DNA of 64,000 nt from Thiobacillus sp. GTDB lineage: Bacteria > Pseudomonadota > Gammaproteobacteria > Burkholderiales > Thiobacillaceae. Positions 1-11,845 of this stretch are shown here, one piece after another. Within the stretch, counting starts at the first letter, position 1; each line of letters begins with the position of its first letter. Location: the NCBI GenBank assembly GCA_024235835.1, contig JACKLQ010000001.1, forward strand, positions 992,001-1,056,000, in the 5' to 3' direction. Made by a program: the position numbers and the translations under genes. The notes under the pieces are model-generated. The model had not been told where the DNA came from, ran no database searches, and saw only the letters and a program-made list of their open reading frames with translations.

Positions 1-1461
<1,461 letters not shown>

Positions 1462-1539
1462 GTCTTAATCGCTTGTTGTGATTTGTAGACAATCTGAAAG
1501 AGCAGGATAGGCGCCTGATTCCCCGAGGGAAGACACACA

Positions 1540-2583
1540 ATGCTTAGGAAACTAACACTCTCAAATTTCAGTGTATTCGGGGAAGCTCAGATTAGTTGGG
1601 CGGCCGGATTAAATGTCATCGTTGGCGAAAATGGCACGGGCAAAAGCCAATTGATGAAACTCGCTTATTCGTTAGGCTGGGTAAGTCAGGCACAAGGGCT
1701 GGCAACTCGACAGACCAAGGATGAACTACAGCGCCGTATTGCCGACAAGATTGTGGGTACCTGCCGACCTGAGTATCTTGGCCGTATGGTGTCGCGCAAG
1801 CAAGGCAGAAATCGGTGTGAGGTTATGGTCACTTTCGCTTCGCCCGCAAAATCCTCTTTCAGATTTTCTTTTGCTTCCAATAGCCGTAGCGAGGTGAAAA
1901 TTGAAAAGATGCCGGAGGCCTATTTAGCTGCCGCACCAGTATTCATCCCTACTCGCGAAATGCTCTCGATCTTTCCTGGGTTCATTGCTGCCTACGAGGC
2001 ACGCGAATTGGAATTCGAAGAGACCTACTACGACATTGCCCGTGCCTTGAACGCGGCAGCCCGAAAACGACGGACAGCACCTGTTGAAGCAATGATCGAA
2101 CGTATCGAGAAGCTGCTCAAGGGGCGTATTCGTTTAGATGCCGGGCGCTTTTACCTTTTGCCAGATCAACCAGGGCAAGGCCGCATTGAAATGCCCCTTA
2201 TTGCTGAAGGCATGCGTAAGCTCGCAATGCTCGCTTACCTATTGATGAATGGGGCACTGCGCGACCGGGGCACGCTTTTCTGGGATGAACCTGAAACAAA
2301 CCTAAATCCGAAGTTGATGGTGCTCGTTGCCGAGGCTTTGGTGGAACTAGCAAAACAGGGCTACCAAGTAGTAATTGCCACGCATAGCCTTTTCTTGCTG
2401 CGTGAATTATCCATTCAGATCGCGAAGAGTCAGACGCCACCCGATGCCAGTTTTATTTCTCTGGATCGGCAGGAAGATGGCACCGTTACTGTCAATCAAA
2501 CGAGTACGACGGAAGAGCTAGATCCACTCTTGATGCTTGATGAGGATTTAAGGCAGTCAGACCGTTACCTTGAATTGCCCTGA
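1540..2583 (+). CDS. AAA/ABC-like ATPase of a candidate two-gene defence pair
   Basis: A 347-residue SMC/ABC-like ATPase of the AAA_15/AAA_21 type. Walker A GENGTGKS lies near residues 30-37, a signature-like AEGMRKLAML stretch precedes Walker B (LFWDEPETNLNP, about residues 245-257), and a switch histidine occurs in VVIATHSLF. No nuclease, TOPRIM or membrane domain is present in this protein. A gene 9 bp downstream encodes a PD-(D/E)xK-like protein, so the two are probably co-transcribed. GC content is clearly lower than in ettA or glgP, which suggests horizontal transfer. ATPases of this class are the motor or sensor part of several anti-phage systems; assignment to defence is inference. 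Confidence 0.8.
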   Translation: MLRKLTLSNFSVFGEAQISWAAGLNVIVGENGTGKSQLMKLAYSLGWVSQAQGLATRQTKDELQRRIADKIVGTCRPEYLGRMVSRKQGRNRCEVMVTFASPAKSSFRFSFASNSRSEVKIEKMPEAYLAAAPVFIPTREMLSIFPGFIAAYEARELEFEETYYDIARALNAAARKRRTAPVEAMIERIEKLLKGRIRLDAGRFYLLPDQPGQGRIEMPLIAEGMRKLAMLAYLLMNGALRDRGTLFWDEPETNLNPKLMVLVAEALVELAKQGYQVVIATHSLFLLRELSIQIAKSQTPPDASFISLDRQEDGTVTVNQTSTTEELDPLLMLDEDLRQSDRYLELP

Positions 2584-2592
2584 GGTAGGCAC

Positions 2593-3111
2593 ATGCCGAG
2601 CGTAACCGAAAAAGCTTTCACCTACGTTTTCCCCGCCAATTGGAGAGCTGAGAAATTTGACAAGGACGCCTTCTATCTAGGCCACTTCAGTTCGTTTGCC
2701 GGCGGCACGAAGGCGGTTGATGTGCTTGCGTTTGGAGACGACAACGAATTGTGGTTGATTGAACAAAAGGATTACCGTCAAGGCGCACAGATCAAGGCTG
2801 TCGAGTTGCTGGAAGCAGTCGCCAGGAAAATGTCCGGCACGCTTGCATGCCTTGTTGCCGCACGCAGCCGTGCCGCCACAGGATCGGCCTCTCAGATACT
2901 CGCGCATGACGCACTGCACAAGTACAAGGTACGTTGTGCACTTCACATCGAACAACCCCAGAAGCCATCAAAGCTGCATCCCCAAGTCATCGACCCAAAA
3001 TCAATACGCGATAAGCTTCGCCAGACACTTGGTGCAATCGATCCGCATTCCGAAGGTGGCGACAAGAGTGTGCTGAACGGTCGCGGTCGTCTCCCTTGCG
3101 CCATAACCTAA
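2593..3111 (+). CDS. PD-(D/E)xK nuclease-like protein, partner of the upstream ATPase
   Basis: A 172-residue protein not recognised as a named family. Around residues 41-62 it reads as a PD-(D/E)xK core: Asp43 in a hydrophobic strand (AVDVLAF), a turn, then a second strand ending in Glu57-x-Lys59 (LWLIEQKDYR). This is the metal-binding arrangement of restriction-type nucleases; conserved residues elsewhere cannot be judged without an alignment. It follows the ATPase by 9 bp in the same lower-GC segment and ends 4 bp before the next gene, where GC content jumps back to the chromosomal level. The likely role is the nuclease effector of a two-gene defence or toxin module (inference). Confidence 0.6.
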   Translation: MPSVTEKAFTYVFPANWRAEKFDKDAFYLGHFSSFAGGTKAVDVLAFGDDNELWLIEQKDYRQGAQIKAVELLEAVARKMSGTLACLVAARSRAATGSASQILAHDALHKYKVRCALHIEQPQKPSKLHPQVIDPKSIRDKLRQTLGAIDPHSEGGDKSVLNGRGRLPCAIT

Positions 3112-3115
3112 TGGC

Positions 3116-4231
3116 GTGATCCCCCAACACCTCATTCGCTTCGACCTAAACCTGGAAAGCTTCAAGCGGGCCCTGCCCGCCGTGGCCTTCTTCGCCGGCT
3201 TCCTGTGGGACGCCCTCACCCTGGGCCGCTCGGTAGCCCCCCTGGACTTGTGGATCCTGACGGCCTACCTGGCGGGGGCCGGTGGGCTGCTGTGGTTCCT
3301 GGGCAAGCGGCAACTGGCCTTATCAACCCTGTCAACCTTATCCCCCCAGCCCGCCGAGCCGGGCCAGCCCACGGAGCAAGTTCCCTGGTGGCGAGAATCC
3401 GGCCCCTACTTCCTGCTCCAGTTCCTGTTCGGCGGCCTGTTCTCCGCCCTGTTCATCTTCTACTTCAAGAGTTCCAGCCACTTCCTGGCCTTCCTGTGGG
3501 CCCTGGGCCTGGGAGGGCTGCTGGTGGCCAACGAATTCCTGGAGGACCGCTACCGCCGCTTTACCCTCACCTGGGCCCTGTTCGGCCTGTGCGCCATGCT
3601 GCTGCTGAACTTCGTGGTGCCCCACGTGGTGGGCAGTATCTCCGTGGCCTGGTTCATCCTGAGCACCCTGGCCGGCGCGGGTCTGGCCCATTTTCTGCAC
3701 CTGAAAACGCCGGGCCAGCCGGGGCGTATCCGCCCCGTGTGGGCCATCGCCGCCGGCCTGCTGCTGGCCTATTTCCAGGACGTCATCCCCCCCGTGCCCC
3801 TGGTGAAGAAGGATATCGCCGTGGGCCATGCCCTGGCCAAGGCCGAGGGTGACTATGTGCTGAAGCAGGAGAAGACGTCCTGGTGGGTGTTCTGGCGCCG
3901 GGTGTCCAAGGAGGTGCACGTGAAGCCCGGGGAGCGTATCTACTGCGTCTCCGCCGTGTTCGCCCCCACGGGCCTGGACACCCGCCTGTACCACCGCTGG
4001 TCCCATTACGACGACGACCGGGGATGGGTCACCACCTCCCACATCGGCTTCGGCCTGGCCGGGGGCCGGGAAGGGGGCTACCGGGGCTACACCTGGAAGC
4101 AGAACCTGGCCCCCGGCGAATGGAAAGTTGCGGTGGAAACGGAGAACGGCCATACCGTGGCCGTGCACCGCTTCGAGCTGTCGGCGGAGCCCCTGGCGGA
4201 CGGCGCCCCCATGGTGGAAAAACGATTCTGA
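3116..4231 (+). CDS. DUF2914 domain membrane protein
   Basis: A 371-residue inner-membrane protein. The first 230 residues hold about seven hydrophobic segments; the last 100 (about 275-365) form a soluble DUF2914 domain with the family features GERIYCVSAVF, a YHRW motif, and a Trp/Gly-rich GYRGYTWKQNL stretch. The start is a GTG; the ATG 5 bases upstream runs into a stop after two codons. Function of DUF2914 proteins is unknown; some gammaproteobacterial members sit near glycosyl or stress genes. The stop overlaps or abuts the start region of the DUF123 gene, so both are probably one transcript. Confidence 0.8.
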   Translation: MIPQHLIRFDLNLESFKRALPAVAFFAGFLWDALTLGRSVAPLDLWILTAYLAGAGGLLWFLGKRQLALSTLSTLSPQPAEPGQPTEQVPWWRESGPYFLLQFLFGGLFSALFIFYFKSSSHFLAFLWALGLGGLLVANEFLEDRYRRFTLTWALFGLCAMLLLNFVVPHVVGSISVAWFILSTLAGAGLAHFLHLKTPGQPGRIRPVWAIAAGLLLAYFQDVIPPVPLVKKDIAVGHALAKAEGDYVLKQEKTSWWVFWRRVSKEVHVKPGERIYCVSAVFAPTGLDTRLYHRWSHYDDDRGWVTTSHIGFGLAGGREGGYRGYTWKQNLAPGEWKVAVETENGHTVAVHRFELSAEPLADGAPMVEKRF

Positions 4232-4236
4232 AGGCC

Positions 4237-4647
4237 GTGGACGCGCCGGCCTGCACCACCTACCAGCTCCGCATCCATGTCCCCCGGCCCCTCCGCATCG
4301 CCGTGGGCCGCCTGGGCTGTTTCGGCTTCCCCGCCGGGGACTATGTCTACACCGGCTCCGCCCGGCGCAATTTCCAGGCCCGCATCGACCGCCACCTGCG
4401 CAAGGAAAAAACCCTGCGCTGGCACATCGATTACCTGCTGGCCGCGCCAGGGGTGACGGTCACCTCGGTCCATCCCTCCCGCGAGGGCGAATGCGCCCTG
4501 AACCAGGCTACCGATGGGCACATCGTCGTGCCAGGCTTCGGCGCCTCCGACTGTAGGCGTGGCTGCGGCAGCCACCTTAAATATCTGGGTGCCGGCGCCC
4601 TTCCCGTCTCCAATGCCAGGCTGGCCGTTGGGAATGACTGGGGATAG
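4237..4647 (+). CDS. DUF123 (GIY-YIG-like) domain protein
   Basis: About 136 residues. The sequence TTYQLRIHV, GDYVYTGSA, and the conserved block around RHLRKEKTLRWHIDYLL match DUF123, a GIY-YIG-related fold also found fused to some endonuclease III proteins. A Glu-Cys pair (EGECAL) follows as in the family. The frame is open far upstream, but the match to the family begins at about base 4237, so I chose the GTG there; an in-frame CTG at 4228 is an alternative. It sits directly after the DUF2914 gene. Whether it has nuclease activity is unknown. Confidence 0.7.
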   Translation: MDAPACTTYQLRIHVPRPLRIAVGRLGCFGFPAGDYVYTGSARRNFQARIDRHLRKEKTLRWHIDYLLAAPGVTVTSVHPSREGECALNQATDGHIVVPGFGASDCRRGCGSHLKYLGAGALPVSNARLAVGNDWG

Positions 4648-4724
4648 CATCTGCCCCACCACCCCCGGCAGGCCACCCGCCGGGACAAAACAAAGAAGGC
4701 GGCGACCCCGCCCCAGGAGGCCAA

Positions 4725-7220
<2,496 letters not shown>

Positions 7221-7256
7221 TGAGGCCATAGACACCCCATGACGCTAGCCAATTAC

Positions 7257-7275
7257 GTATATGTTGATAATATAC
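7257..7275. promoter_or_regulatory. Inverted repeat upstream of brnT, probable BrnA operator
   Basis: Perfect arms GTATAT and ATATAC separated by 7 bases, ending 4 bases before the brnT start codon in AT-rich DNA that contrasts with the flanking GC-rich genes. BrnA antitoxins repress their own operon, so this is the natural operator candidate; binding is inferred from position only. Confidence 0.5.
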
Positions 7276-7279
7276 AAAC

Positions 7280-7579
7280 ATGATTGATCTCGGCTTGGTC
7301 ACCGGCTTCGACTGGGATTCCGGCAATGCCCGGAAGAACGAAAAGCATGGCGTCACGGCAGCGGAAGCGGAGCAGGTCTTCTTCAACCAGCCTTTGCTGT
7401 TGCTGGAAGACATGAAACACAGTCTGGACGAACCGCGTTTCCATGCGCTGGGGCATACCCACGACGGCCGCCTGTTGCACCTCACCTTCACGCTACGTCA
7501 TGAAGGCACGAGCATCCGGGTGATATCGGCGCGGGACATGCATCGGAAAGAAAGGGCTATCTATGAGCAAGCGACTTAA
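7280..7579 (+). CDS. brnT: BrnT family toxin (type II toxin-antitoxin)
   Basis: A 99-residue RelE-fold ribonuclease toxin. The N-terminal FDWDSGNARKNEKHGV block, the Phe-rich FFNQPLLLLED strand and the C-terminal IRVISARDMHRKER (the R-x-I-S-A-R-x-M/A motif) are all diagnostic for BrnT. No strong Shine-Dalgarno is present; the ATG lies just after an AT-rich palindrome, so translation may be leaderless or weak. It overlaps the antitoxin gene by 17 bp, the usual toxin-first order for BrnT/BrnA. Confidence 0.92.
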   Translation: MIDLGLVTGFDWDSGNARKNEKHGVTAAEAEQVFFNQPLLLLEDMKHSLDEPRFHALGHTHDGRLLHLTFTLRHEGTSIRVISARDMHRKERAIYEQAT

Positions 7580-7826
7580 ACCCATTCCTGCCTTCAAGAC
7601 GGAGACCGAGGAACGCGCGTTCTGGGAAACCCACGACAGCGCCGAGTACGTGGACTGGTCCAAGGCCCAGGCCACGGTGCTGCCCAATCTCAAGCCCACC
7701 ACCCAGACCATCTCCCTGCGCCTGCCCCTGCATCTGCTGGAGACCATCAAGGCCGCCGCCAATGCCCGGGACGTGCCCTACCAGTCGCTGATCAAGGTCT
7801 GGCTCCAGGAGAAGGTTGAGCAGTAG
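7563..7826 (+). CDS. brnA: BrnA-like / CopG-family antitoxin
   Basis: An 87-residue protein with an N-terminal flexible toxin-binding half and a C-terminal ribbon-helix-helix (TISLRLPLHLLETIKAAANARD...YQSLIKVWLQEKV). The WETHDSAEYVDWSKA segment is common in the CopG antitoxins paired with BrnT. It would neutralise BrnT and repress the operon by binding the palindrome ahead of brnT. The two reading frames overlap by 17 bp, indicating coupled translation. Confidence 0.88.
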   Translation: MSKRLKPIPAFKTETEERAFWETHDSAEYVDWSKAQATVLPNLKPTTQTISLRLPLHLLETIKAAANARDVPYQSLIKVWLQEKVEQ

Positions 7827-7867
7827 TGATTTCTGAAAATGCCTGCGCAACTTCGGGGAGATAGACC

Positions 7868-8653
7868 ATGAACCACGACACCAACATCGCCCTGCTCATC
7901 GACGCGGACAACAGCCCGGCCAGCAAGATCGAGCAGATCCTGGACGAGTTGGCCAATTACGGCGTCATCAACATCCGCCGGGCCTACGGCAACTGGAAGA
8001 GTCCCCACCTGAAGGGCTGGGAGGCGGTGCTGCACGAATTCGCCATCCAGCCCGTGCAGCAGTTCGCCTACACCAAGGGCAAGGGGGCCACGGACGCGGC
8101 CATGATCATCGACGCCATGGACCTGCTGTACACCAAGAGCCTGGACGGCTTCTGCCTGGTGTCCAGCGATTCGGACTTCACGCCCCTGGTGATGCGCATC
8201 CGCGCCAACGGCCTGAAGGTGTTCGGCTTTGGCGAGAAGAAAACGCCGGAGCCCTTCGTCAACGCCTGTTCCAAGTTCCTGTACCTGGAGAACCTGGGCA
8301 ACCTGGAGCCCGCGCCTCCGCCTACGGAGGCCCCGGGGACCGCCAGCCCAGCGGCAACCAAGGCTCCGGCTCCGGCCCAGCCGGCCAAGCTCAGCGCCAA
8401 GGAACTGCGGGGTAACGGACGCCTGGTGAGCATGCTGCGCATGTCCGTGGAGGCGGCGGCCGACGAGGAAGGCTGGGCGGGCCTGGGGGCGGTGGGCCAG
8501 CACATCTCCAAGCAGGCCTCCTTCGATGCCCGCAACTACGGCTATGCCCGCCTGAAGGACCTGTTCCAGGCCATAGGGCTGTTCGAGATGCGCACCAGGG
8601 ACAAGAGCATCTACGTGCGGGACAAGCGCCAGACTTCTGCCCAGGCCGAGTAG
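7868..8653 (+). CDS. NYN (LabA-like PIN) domain protein with C-terminal OST-HTH/LOTUS domain
   Basis: A 261-residue predicted RNase or RNA-binding protein. Residues 1-150 form a NYN domain with acidic residues typical of the active site: Asp12 and Asp14 in LLIDADN, Asp in ATDAAMIIDAMD, and SSDSDFTPL. A Pro/Ala-rich linker (about 150-175) is followed by an OST-HTH/LOTUS-type winged helix (about 180-255) ending in the basic segment IYVRDKR. This NYN-LOTUS layout is widespread; targets are unknown. GGGGAG gives a good ribosome binding site. It follows brnTA by 41 bp but GC and codon use are chromosomal. Confidence 0.88.
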   Translation: MNHDTNIALLIDADNSPASKIEQILDELANYGVINIRRAYGNWKSPHLKGWEAVLHEFAIQPVQQFAYTKGKGATDAAMIIDAMDLLYTKSLDGFCLVSSDSDFTPLVMRIRANGLKVFGFGEKKTPEPFVNACSKFLYLENLGNLEPAPPPTEAPGTASPAATKAPAPAQPAKLSAKELRGNGRLVSMLRMSVEAAADEEGWAGLGAVGQHISKQASFDARNYGYARLKDLFQAIGLFEMRTRDKSIYVRDKRQTSAQAE

Positions 8654-8948
8654 CATCCTGGACCTGAGAATACTGGCCAACTCATCTCTGCTATCCACGT
8701 AATATCCCTGTGCCAGGCTGCATTGCTTCCGACTGAGCCCCAGACTTTGGGAACCACCTGAAATACTAAGGGGCCCGTATCGGTAAGGAGCATTTCCCTT
8801 GGCAATCTAAGTTCAATCCTAGCGCCATGAACCGTTCCGAATGGCCCATTGCGGCCCGCTATCATCAGTTCGAATTCGCCTGGTCACTGCCAATACTATG
8901 TGCCCGGGCAGAATAGCCCTGTTCCACAACCATCCTTGGGAGAATGAC
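8654..8948. other. Intergenic stretch without recognisable gene
   Basis: About 295 bases of mixed composition between the NYN gene and the secreted protein gene. The forward frame of the downstream gene is open from 8841, but the good ribosome binding site (GGGAGA at 8938-8943) and signal peptide support a start at 8949. No clear promoter or terminator was found. Confidence 0.5.
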
Positions 8949-9605
8949 ATGCCTTATATCAAACCCTCACTGCTGATCACCACGATTCTCGGCCTCGCCA
9001 TGGCCCAGCCCGCTTCGGCTTTGGAAACTGCGGATGCCGGGAAATTCATTGCCGACCTGTCCGCCGCCCATGCCGGATTCGAAGTGGCTGTCCCCGTCTT
9101 CACCCTGAACGACGCCAACAGCGATGGCTACCCGGAAACCATCGACGTCAAGTACGACGTTTACAGCCTGGGCACCACCACCAAGCGGTATTCGTCCACG
9201 ACGAAGACCGTCAACACCCCGGCCCTGGGAAGCTGCAACCCCGCCACCGCCGCAGATAAAACGGATTTCACCCGGACATGGGTTGGGCGCGCCACCACCA
9301 GCAAGCGCATCACCCTGGTCCTGGAAATGACCCTGGATTGCGGCGCCGAATACAACCAGCGGGTCGTGGTCTATTCCGCGGACGTTTCAGCCGGAAACAA
9401 GACCGGTGCATGGAGCTACAGCACTACAGGGAGCAAGTCGCTCATCGCCGCCAATGGCATGGATCTCGACAATGACGGTATCAACGAGAACCTGGCGATG
9501 ATCTTGAGCTACGACACCGCGGCAGGTCTCAACACGAACGTCGTGCAACTGCGGTTCAGCAATGGCACGACAGTAAACAGCAAGGGGTATCCCTTTATCC
9601 GCTGA
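8949..9605 (+). CDS. Exported protein with Ca-binding-like DxNxDG motifs
   Basis: About 218 residues; not a family I recognise. A Sec signal peptide (MPYIKPSLLITTILGLAMAQ, cleavage after ASA) is followed by a soluble beta-rich chain. Two acidic loops, NDANSDGYPETI near the N terminus and DLDNDGINENLAM near the C terminus, look like the calcium loops of FG-GAP/VCBS-type or dockerin-like repeats. The Thr/Ser/Asn-rich middle contains two Cys that may pair (GSCNP and DCGAEY). GGGAGA lies 5 bases before the ATG. A strong terminator follows. Periplasmic or secreted location is inferred. Confidence 0.7.
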   Translation: MPYIKPSLLITTILGLAMAQPASALETADAGKFIADLSAAHAGFEVAVPVFTLNDANSDGYPETIDVKYDVYSLGTTTKRYSSTTKTVNTPALGSCNPATAADKTDFTRTWVGRATTSKRITLVLEMTLDCGAEYNQRVVVYSADVSAGNKTGAWSYSTTGSKSLIAANGMDLDNDGINENLAMILSYDTAAGLNTNVVQLRFSNGTTVNSKGYPFIR

Positions 9606-9625
9606 TCGCTTGCTGCTGGCGATCC

Positions 9626-9656
9626 AACGCCGCCCCAGGGCGGCGTTGTCGTTTTT
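9626..9656 (+). terminator. Rho-independent terminator after the exported protein gene
   Basis: Ten-base GC-rich arms (AACGCCGCCC / GGGCGGCGTT) with almost no loop, followed by GTCGTTTTT, starting about 20 bases after the stop codon. It could also serve slyX from the other side only poorly because no T-run lies on that strand. Confidence 0.85.
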
Positions 9657-9697
9657 GCAAGCATCAGCCTCCAGGGCGGAGACACATGGAGATGCGC

Positions 9698-9910
9698 CTA
9701 GTAGTGAGGCGGAACATCCTCCCGCAGGTCCGTCTTTTCCCCAGGCGCCATCTGCTGCATCTGCTGGAACAGCGCCCGCAGCTCATCCTGGAGCAGGTTG
9801 ATCTGTTCCTGTTGCCGGGAAACGGTGTGGTTGAGTTCCTCCACCAGGTCTTCTGTGAAGCTGAGCTTGATCTCGAGTTCGGTAAGACGTGCTTGGGTAT
9901 CCGCGTTCAT
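9698..9910 (-). CDS. slyX: SlyX family protein
   Basis: A 70-residue coiled-coil protein: LTELEIKLSFTEDLVEELN then a Gln-rich heptad helix and the ending DVPPHY, which is the conserved SlyX C terminus. The frame stays open another 67 codons upstream, but that part is not SlyX-like, so the ATG at 9910 is the start. Function is unknown; SlyX is often encoded near slyD in enterobacteria, not here. Confidence 0.93.
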   Translation of the reverse strand: MNADTQARLTELEIKLSFTEDLVEELNHTVSRQQEQINLLQDELRALFQQMQQMAPGEKTDLREDVPPHY

Positions 9911-10207
9911 GCCTGACGCCGTCTCGGTCGGTGAATGAAGGGGGCCATTGTAGGTTGAAGGAGTGTCTACAGCCTCGGCAACGCTGTAATCGGGTGCATC
10001 TCGCACTATTTCAGTGCACCAAACCTCGGATGTTTCTGCTCTGCCATCCCGGCGCCCTGGCCGAAGGCCCGCAGTGGATAGCCTTGCAACCCTTGCGCTT
10101 ATTCCCGACACAAATGGTATGGATTATGCGTCTAGGCACATATAGAATCGCGACAGATTATTAGCATGTACTGATTCTTGAATACACCACAATTACAGGA
10201 GACTGCC
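9911..10207. other. Intergenic region with an NtrC-like dyad
   Basis: About 300 bases between divergent slyX and the small exported protein gene. The only notable element is GCAC-N7-GTGC at 10003-10017, the spacing of NtrC enhancer sites, but no convincing -24/-12 promoter accompanies it. No gene was recognised. Confidence 0.4.
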
Positions 10208-10525
10208 ATGGAACTGTTCGCCAGATACCCTTTGCTGCCAGCAATGGCCATGCTCGTTGCCTCCTTTGGCCTTCATGCCCAGGAGCCTGCATCGGCCAAG
10301 GTTGCGACCCAGGACATCGCATGTCATGCCCTGATGACCGAGAAGGAATGCATGACATTCCGCTCCACCCTGGGCTCCCTGCCCCTCGGCAAGTCCCGGG
10401 ACCATTTCATGGCCGAGCACACCGCCTTGATCCGGGAGCGGGAACGCCTGTGCAGTTGCTCCCGCGCCAAGGCGGATACCGTCATCTACTATCCCGACGT
10501 AAAACAGCTGGCGTTGCGTTCCTGA
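10208..10525 (+). CDS. Small exported Cys-containing protein of unknown function
   Basis: 105 residues, not recognised. An N-terminal signal peptide (about residues 1-24, ending GLHAQ) is followed by a helical, charged chain with four Cys: one each in IACHAL and KECMTF and two in LCSCSR, which could form disulfides or bind a metal. AGGAGA precedes the ATG by 5 bases. No gene partners: slyX is divergent upstream and an OmpA-type lipoprotein gene follows after 149 bases. The frame extends 10 codons upstream but lacks a ribosome binding site there. Confidence 0.65.
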   Translation: MELFARYPLLPAMAMLVASFGLHAQEPASAKVATQDIACHALMTEKECMTFRSTLGSLPLGKSRDHFMAEHTALIRERERLCSCSRAKADTVIYYPDVKQLALRS

Positions 10526-10623
10526 CAGCCTGCGGCGTCTGGGCGACAAGGGCCTTCCCGCAACAAACCTGGTTGGGCACATAATCAACCTCACCGTAAT
10601 GGGGTGGGTGTAAGGTGAAAGCA

Positions 10624-10645
10624 CCCTGCTGAACGCAGGGCTGTT
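10624..10645 (+). terminator. Possible weak terminator/hairpin before the OmpA-type lipoprotein gene
   Basis: Arms CCCTGC and GCAGGG with a 5-base loop, followed by CTGTTTTA. It lies 30 bases before the next ATG and could end transcription from the small exported protein gene or act as a leader hairpin. Confidence 0.4.
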
Positions 10646-10674
10646 TTACGCAATCCACACTAGAGGTTCCCAAG

Positions 10675-11619
10675 ATGTATGCAATCCGCAGCACGTCCCT
10701 CGGCAAGCTGGCTCTTGCCGTTCTTCCCCTTTTCCTCCTTTCTGCCTGCGCCACCACCGAATCCGTTTCCGAGCAGACGGCCCCCCTGGGCGAGAAGATA
10801 GCCGCCCTGGATTCCAGCCTGGAAGCCGGCCTGCGAACTGCCACGGCCACCGCAAACGAGGCCAAGTTCCTGGCCGCCCGCCACGATGCCCGCCTCAACG
10901 ATCTGGATGGCCGCTTCAGCGCCCAAAGCCAGCAACTGGACGCCCTGCGTGATGAAATTGCCCGCACGGGCACGGAAAGCGCCCGGGCCATGGCCAAGTT
11001 GCGCAACGATCTCCTGGCCAGACAACAAGCCGACACCGAAACGACAAGGCAAGTCCTGTCCCAAGAACTGGGTCAGCAACTGGATGACAGGCTTGCCAAG
11101 GCCGAAGCCCGGATGGTTGAAGGCGCCAACACCCATACCGAGACCCGCATCAAGGAAGTGGACTCCGCGCTAAGTGGCCGCATGGACCAGATGGAGAAGC
11201 GCCTGGCCGAGGTTGCCCGCCTGGCCGAGGACGCCCTTGCCGCCCTGGGTCTGGGTCCCCGCAAGATTTACGGCAAGGTGGTGAACAGTGTCACCCTCAC
11301 CGACGACAACACGCTCTTCCCGATCAATTCGCCGGACCTCGGCAGCAAGGACAAGACCAAGCTGGACGCCGTGGCCGAGTTCGTGAAGAAGCTGGACGTG
11401 AACTACCACATCGGCATCCATGGGCATACCGACGGCATGGGCTCCGACGACTACAACTACGAGCTGGCAAAGGCCCGGGCCGAGGTGGTGAAGAACTACC
11501 TGCACGAACAGAAGGGAATCCCCCTGCTGCGCATGTCGGTCATCTCCCATGGAGCCACGGACGTATCCACGTACCTCCAGGGCAGCAACCGCCGCATCGT
11601 GGTGGAAGTGTTGCAGTAA
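10675..11619 (+). CDS. OmpA-family peptidoglycan-associated lipoprotein
   Basis: 314 residues. A lipoprotein signal with lipobox LLSAC (Cys about 24) points to outer-membrane anchoring. Residues about 45-195 form a long coiled coil rich in Ala, Glu, Arg and Leu; residues about 205-314 form an OmpA C-terminal peptidoglycan-binding domain with INSPDL, the GHTDGMGSDDYNYELAKARA core (Asp and Arg for diaminopimelate binding) and SHGATD near the end. It probably tethers the outer membrane to peptidoglycan. A 226-base repeat-rich gap separates it from prfC. Confidence 0.88.
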   Translation: MYAIRSTSLGKLALAVLPLFLLSACATTESVSEQTAPLGEKIAALDSSLEAGLRTATATANEAKFLAARHDARLNDLDGRFSAQSQQLDALRDEIARTGTESARAMAKLRNDLLARQQADTETTRQVLSQELGQQLDDRLAKAEARMVEGANTHTETRIKEVDSALSGRMDQMEKRLAEVARLAEDALAALGLGPRKIYGKVVNSVTLTDDNTLFPINSPDLGSKDKTKLDAVAEFVKKLDVNYHIGIHGHTDGMGSDDYNYELAKARAEVVKNYLHEQKGIPLLRMSVISHGATDVSTYLQGSNRRIVVEVLQ

Positions 11620-11655
11620 AGCGTAAAGGCGGAAGGGAGCGCGCCTCCGGCGCTC

Positions 11656-11703
11656 AAGGGTAAAGGGCCCCCACCTTTACCCTTCACCCTTCACCCTTCA
11701 CCC
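11656..11703. repeat. Hairpin followed by TTCACCC heptanucleotide tandem repeat
   Basis: AAGGGTAAAG (11656-11665) pairs with CTTTACCCTT (11675-11684). It runs straight into a tandem array of the heptamer TTCACCC (about 3.5 units, to 11703). The same heptamer occurs as an array on the other strand at 19154-19180. Confidence 0.8.
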
Positions 11704-11786
11704 AGCAGGTATCATGGCGCCCTTTTAGCCGCTCTCGTTTCAGCGCCCCCAGGGCCGGGCTGCGCCCAGCCCGCCCCCCGAGGGGG

Positions 11787-11821
11787 TCAAGTAAACTCGG
11801 GGCGGCCCTTCGTTTACTTGA
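11787..11821. repeat. Ten-base perfect inverted repeat upstream of prfC
   Basis: TCAAGTAAAC (11787-11796) and GTTTACTTGA (11812-11821) flank a GC-rich 15-base loop, ending 24 bases before the prfC start. It may be a leader hairpin, an operator, or a dispersed repeat; the surrounding CCCCCCGAGGGGG and GGGCTGCGCCCAGCCC segments are themselves palindromic. Confidence 0.6.
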
Positions 11822-11845
11822 GAGGCAGCGCGCTGCCCGACCTTC

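Noticed and set aside
3047..3111. Frameshift at the end of the nuclease-like gene
   Set aside because: Alternative frames give early stops, while the annotated frame ends in a plausible C terminus (DKSVLNGRGRLP) and a normal stop next to the following gene.
10003..10017. GCAC-N7-GTGC dyad like an NtrC site
   Set aside because: Spacing fits NtrC, but no -24/-12 promoter with correct spacing was found nearby and neither neighbour looks nitrogen-regulated. Kept only as a note.
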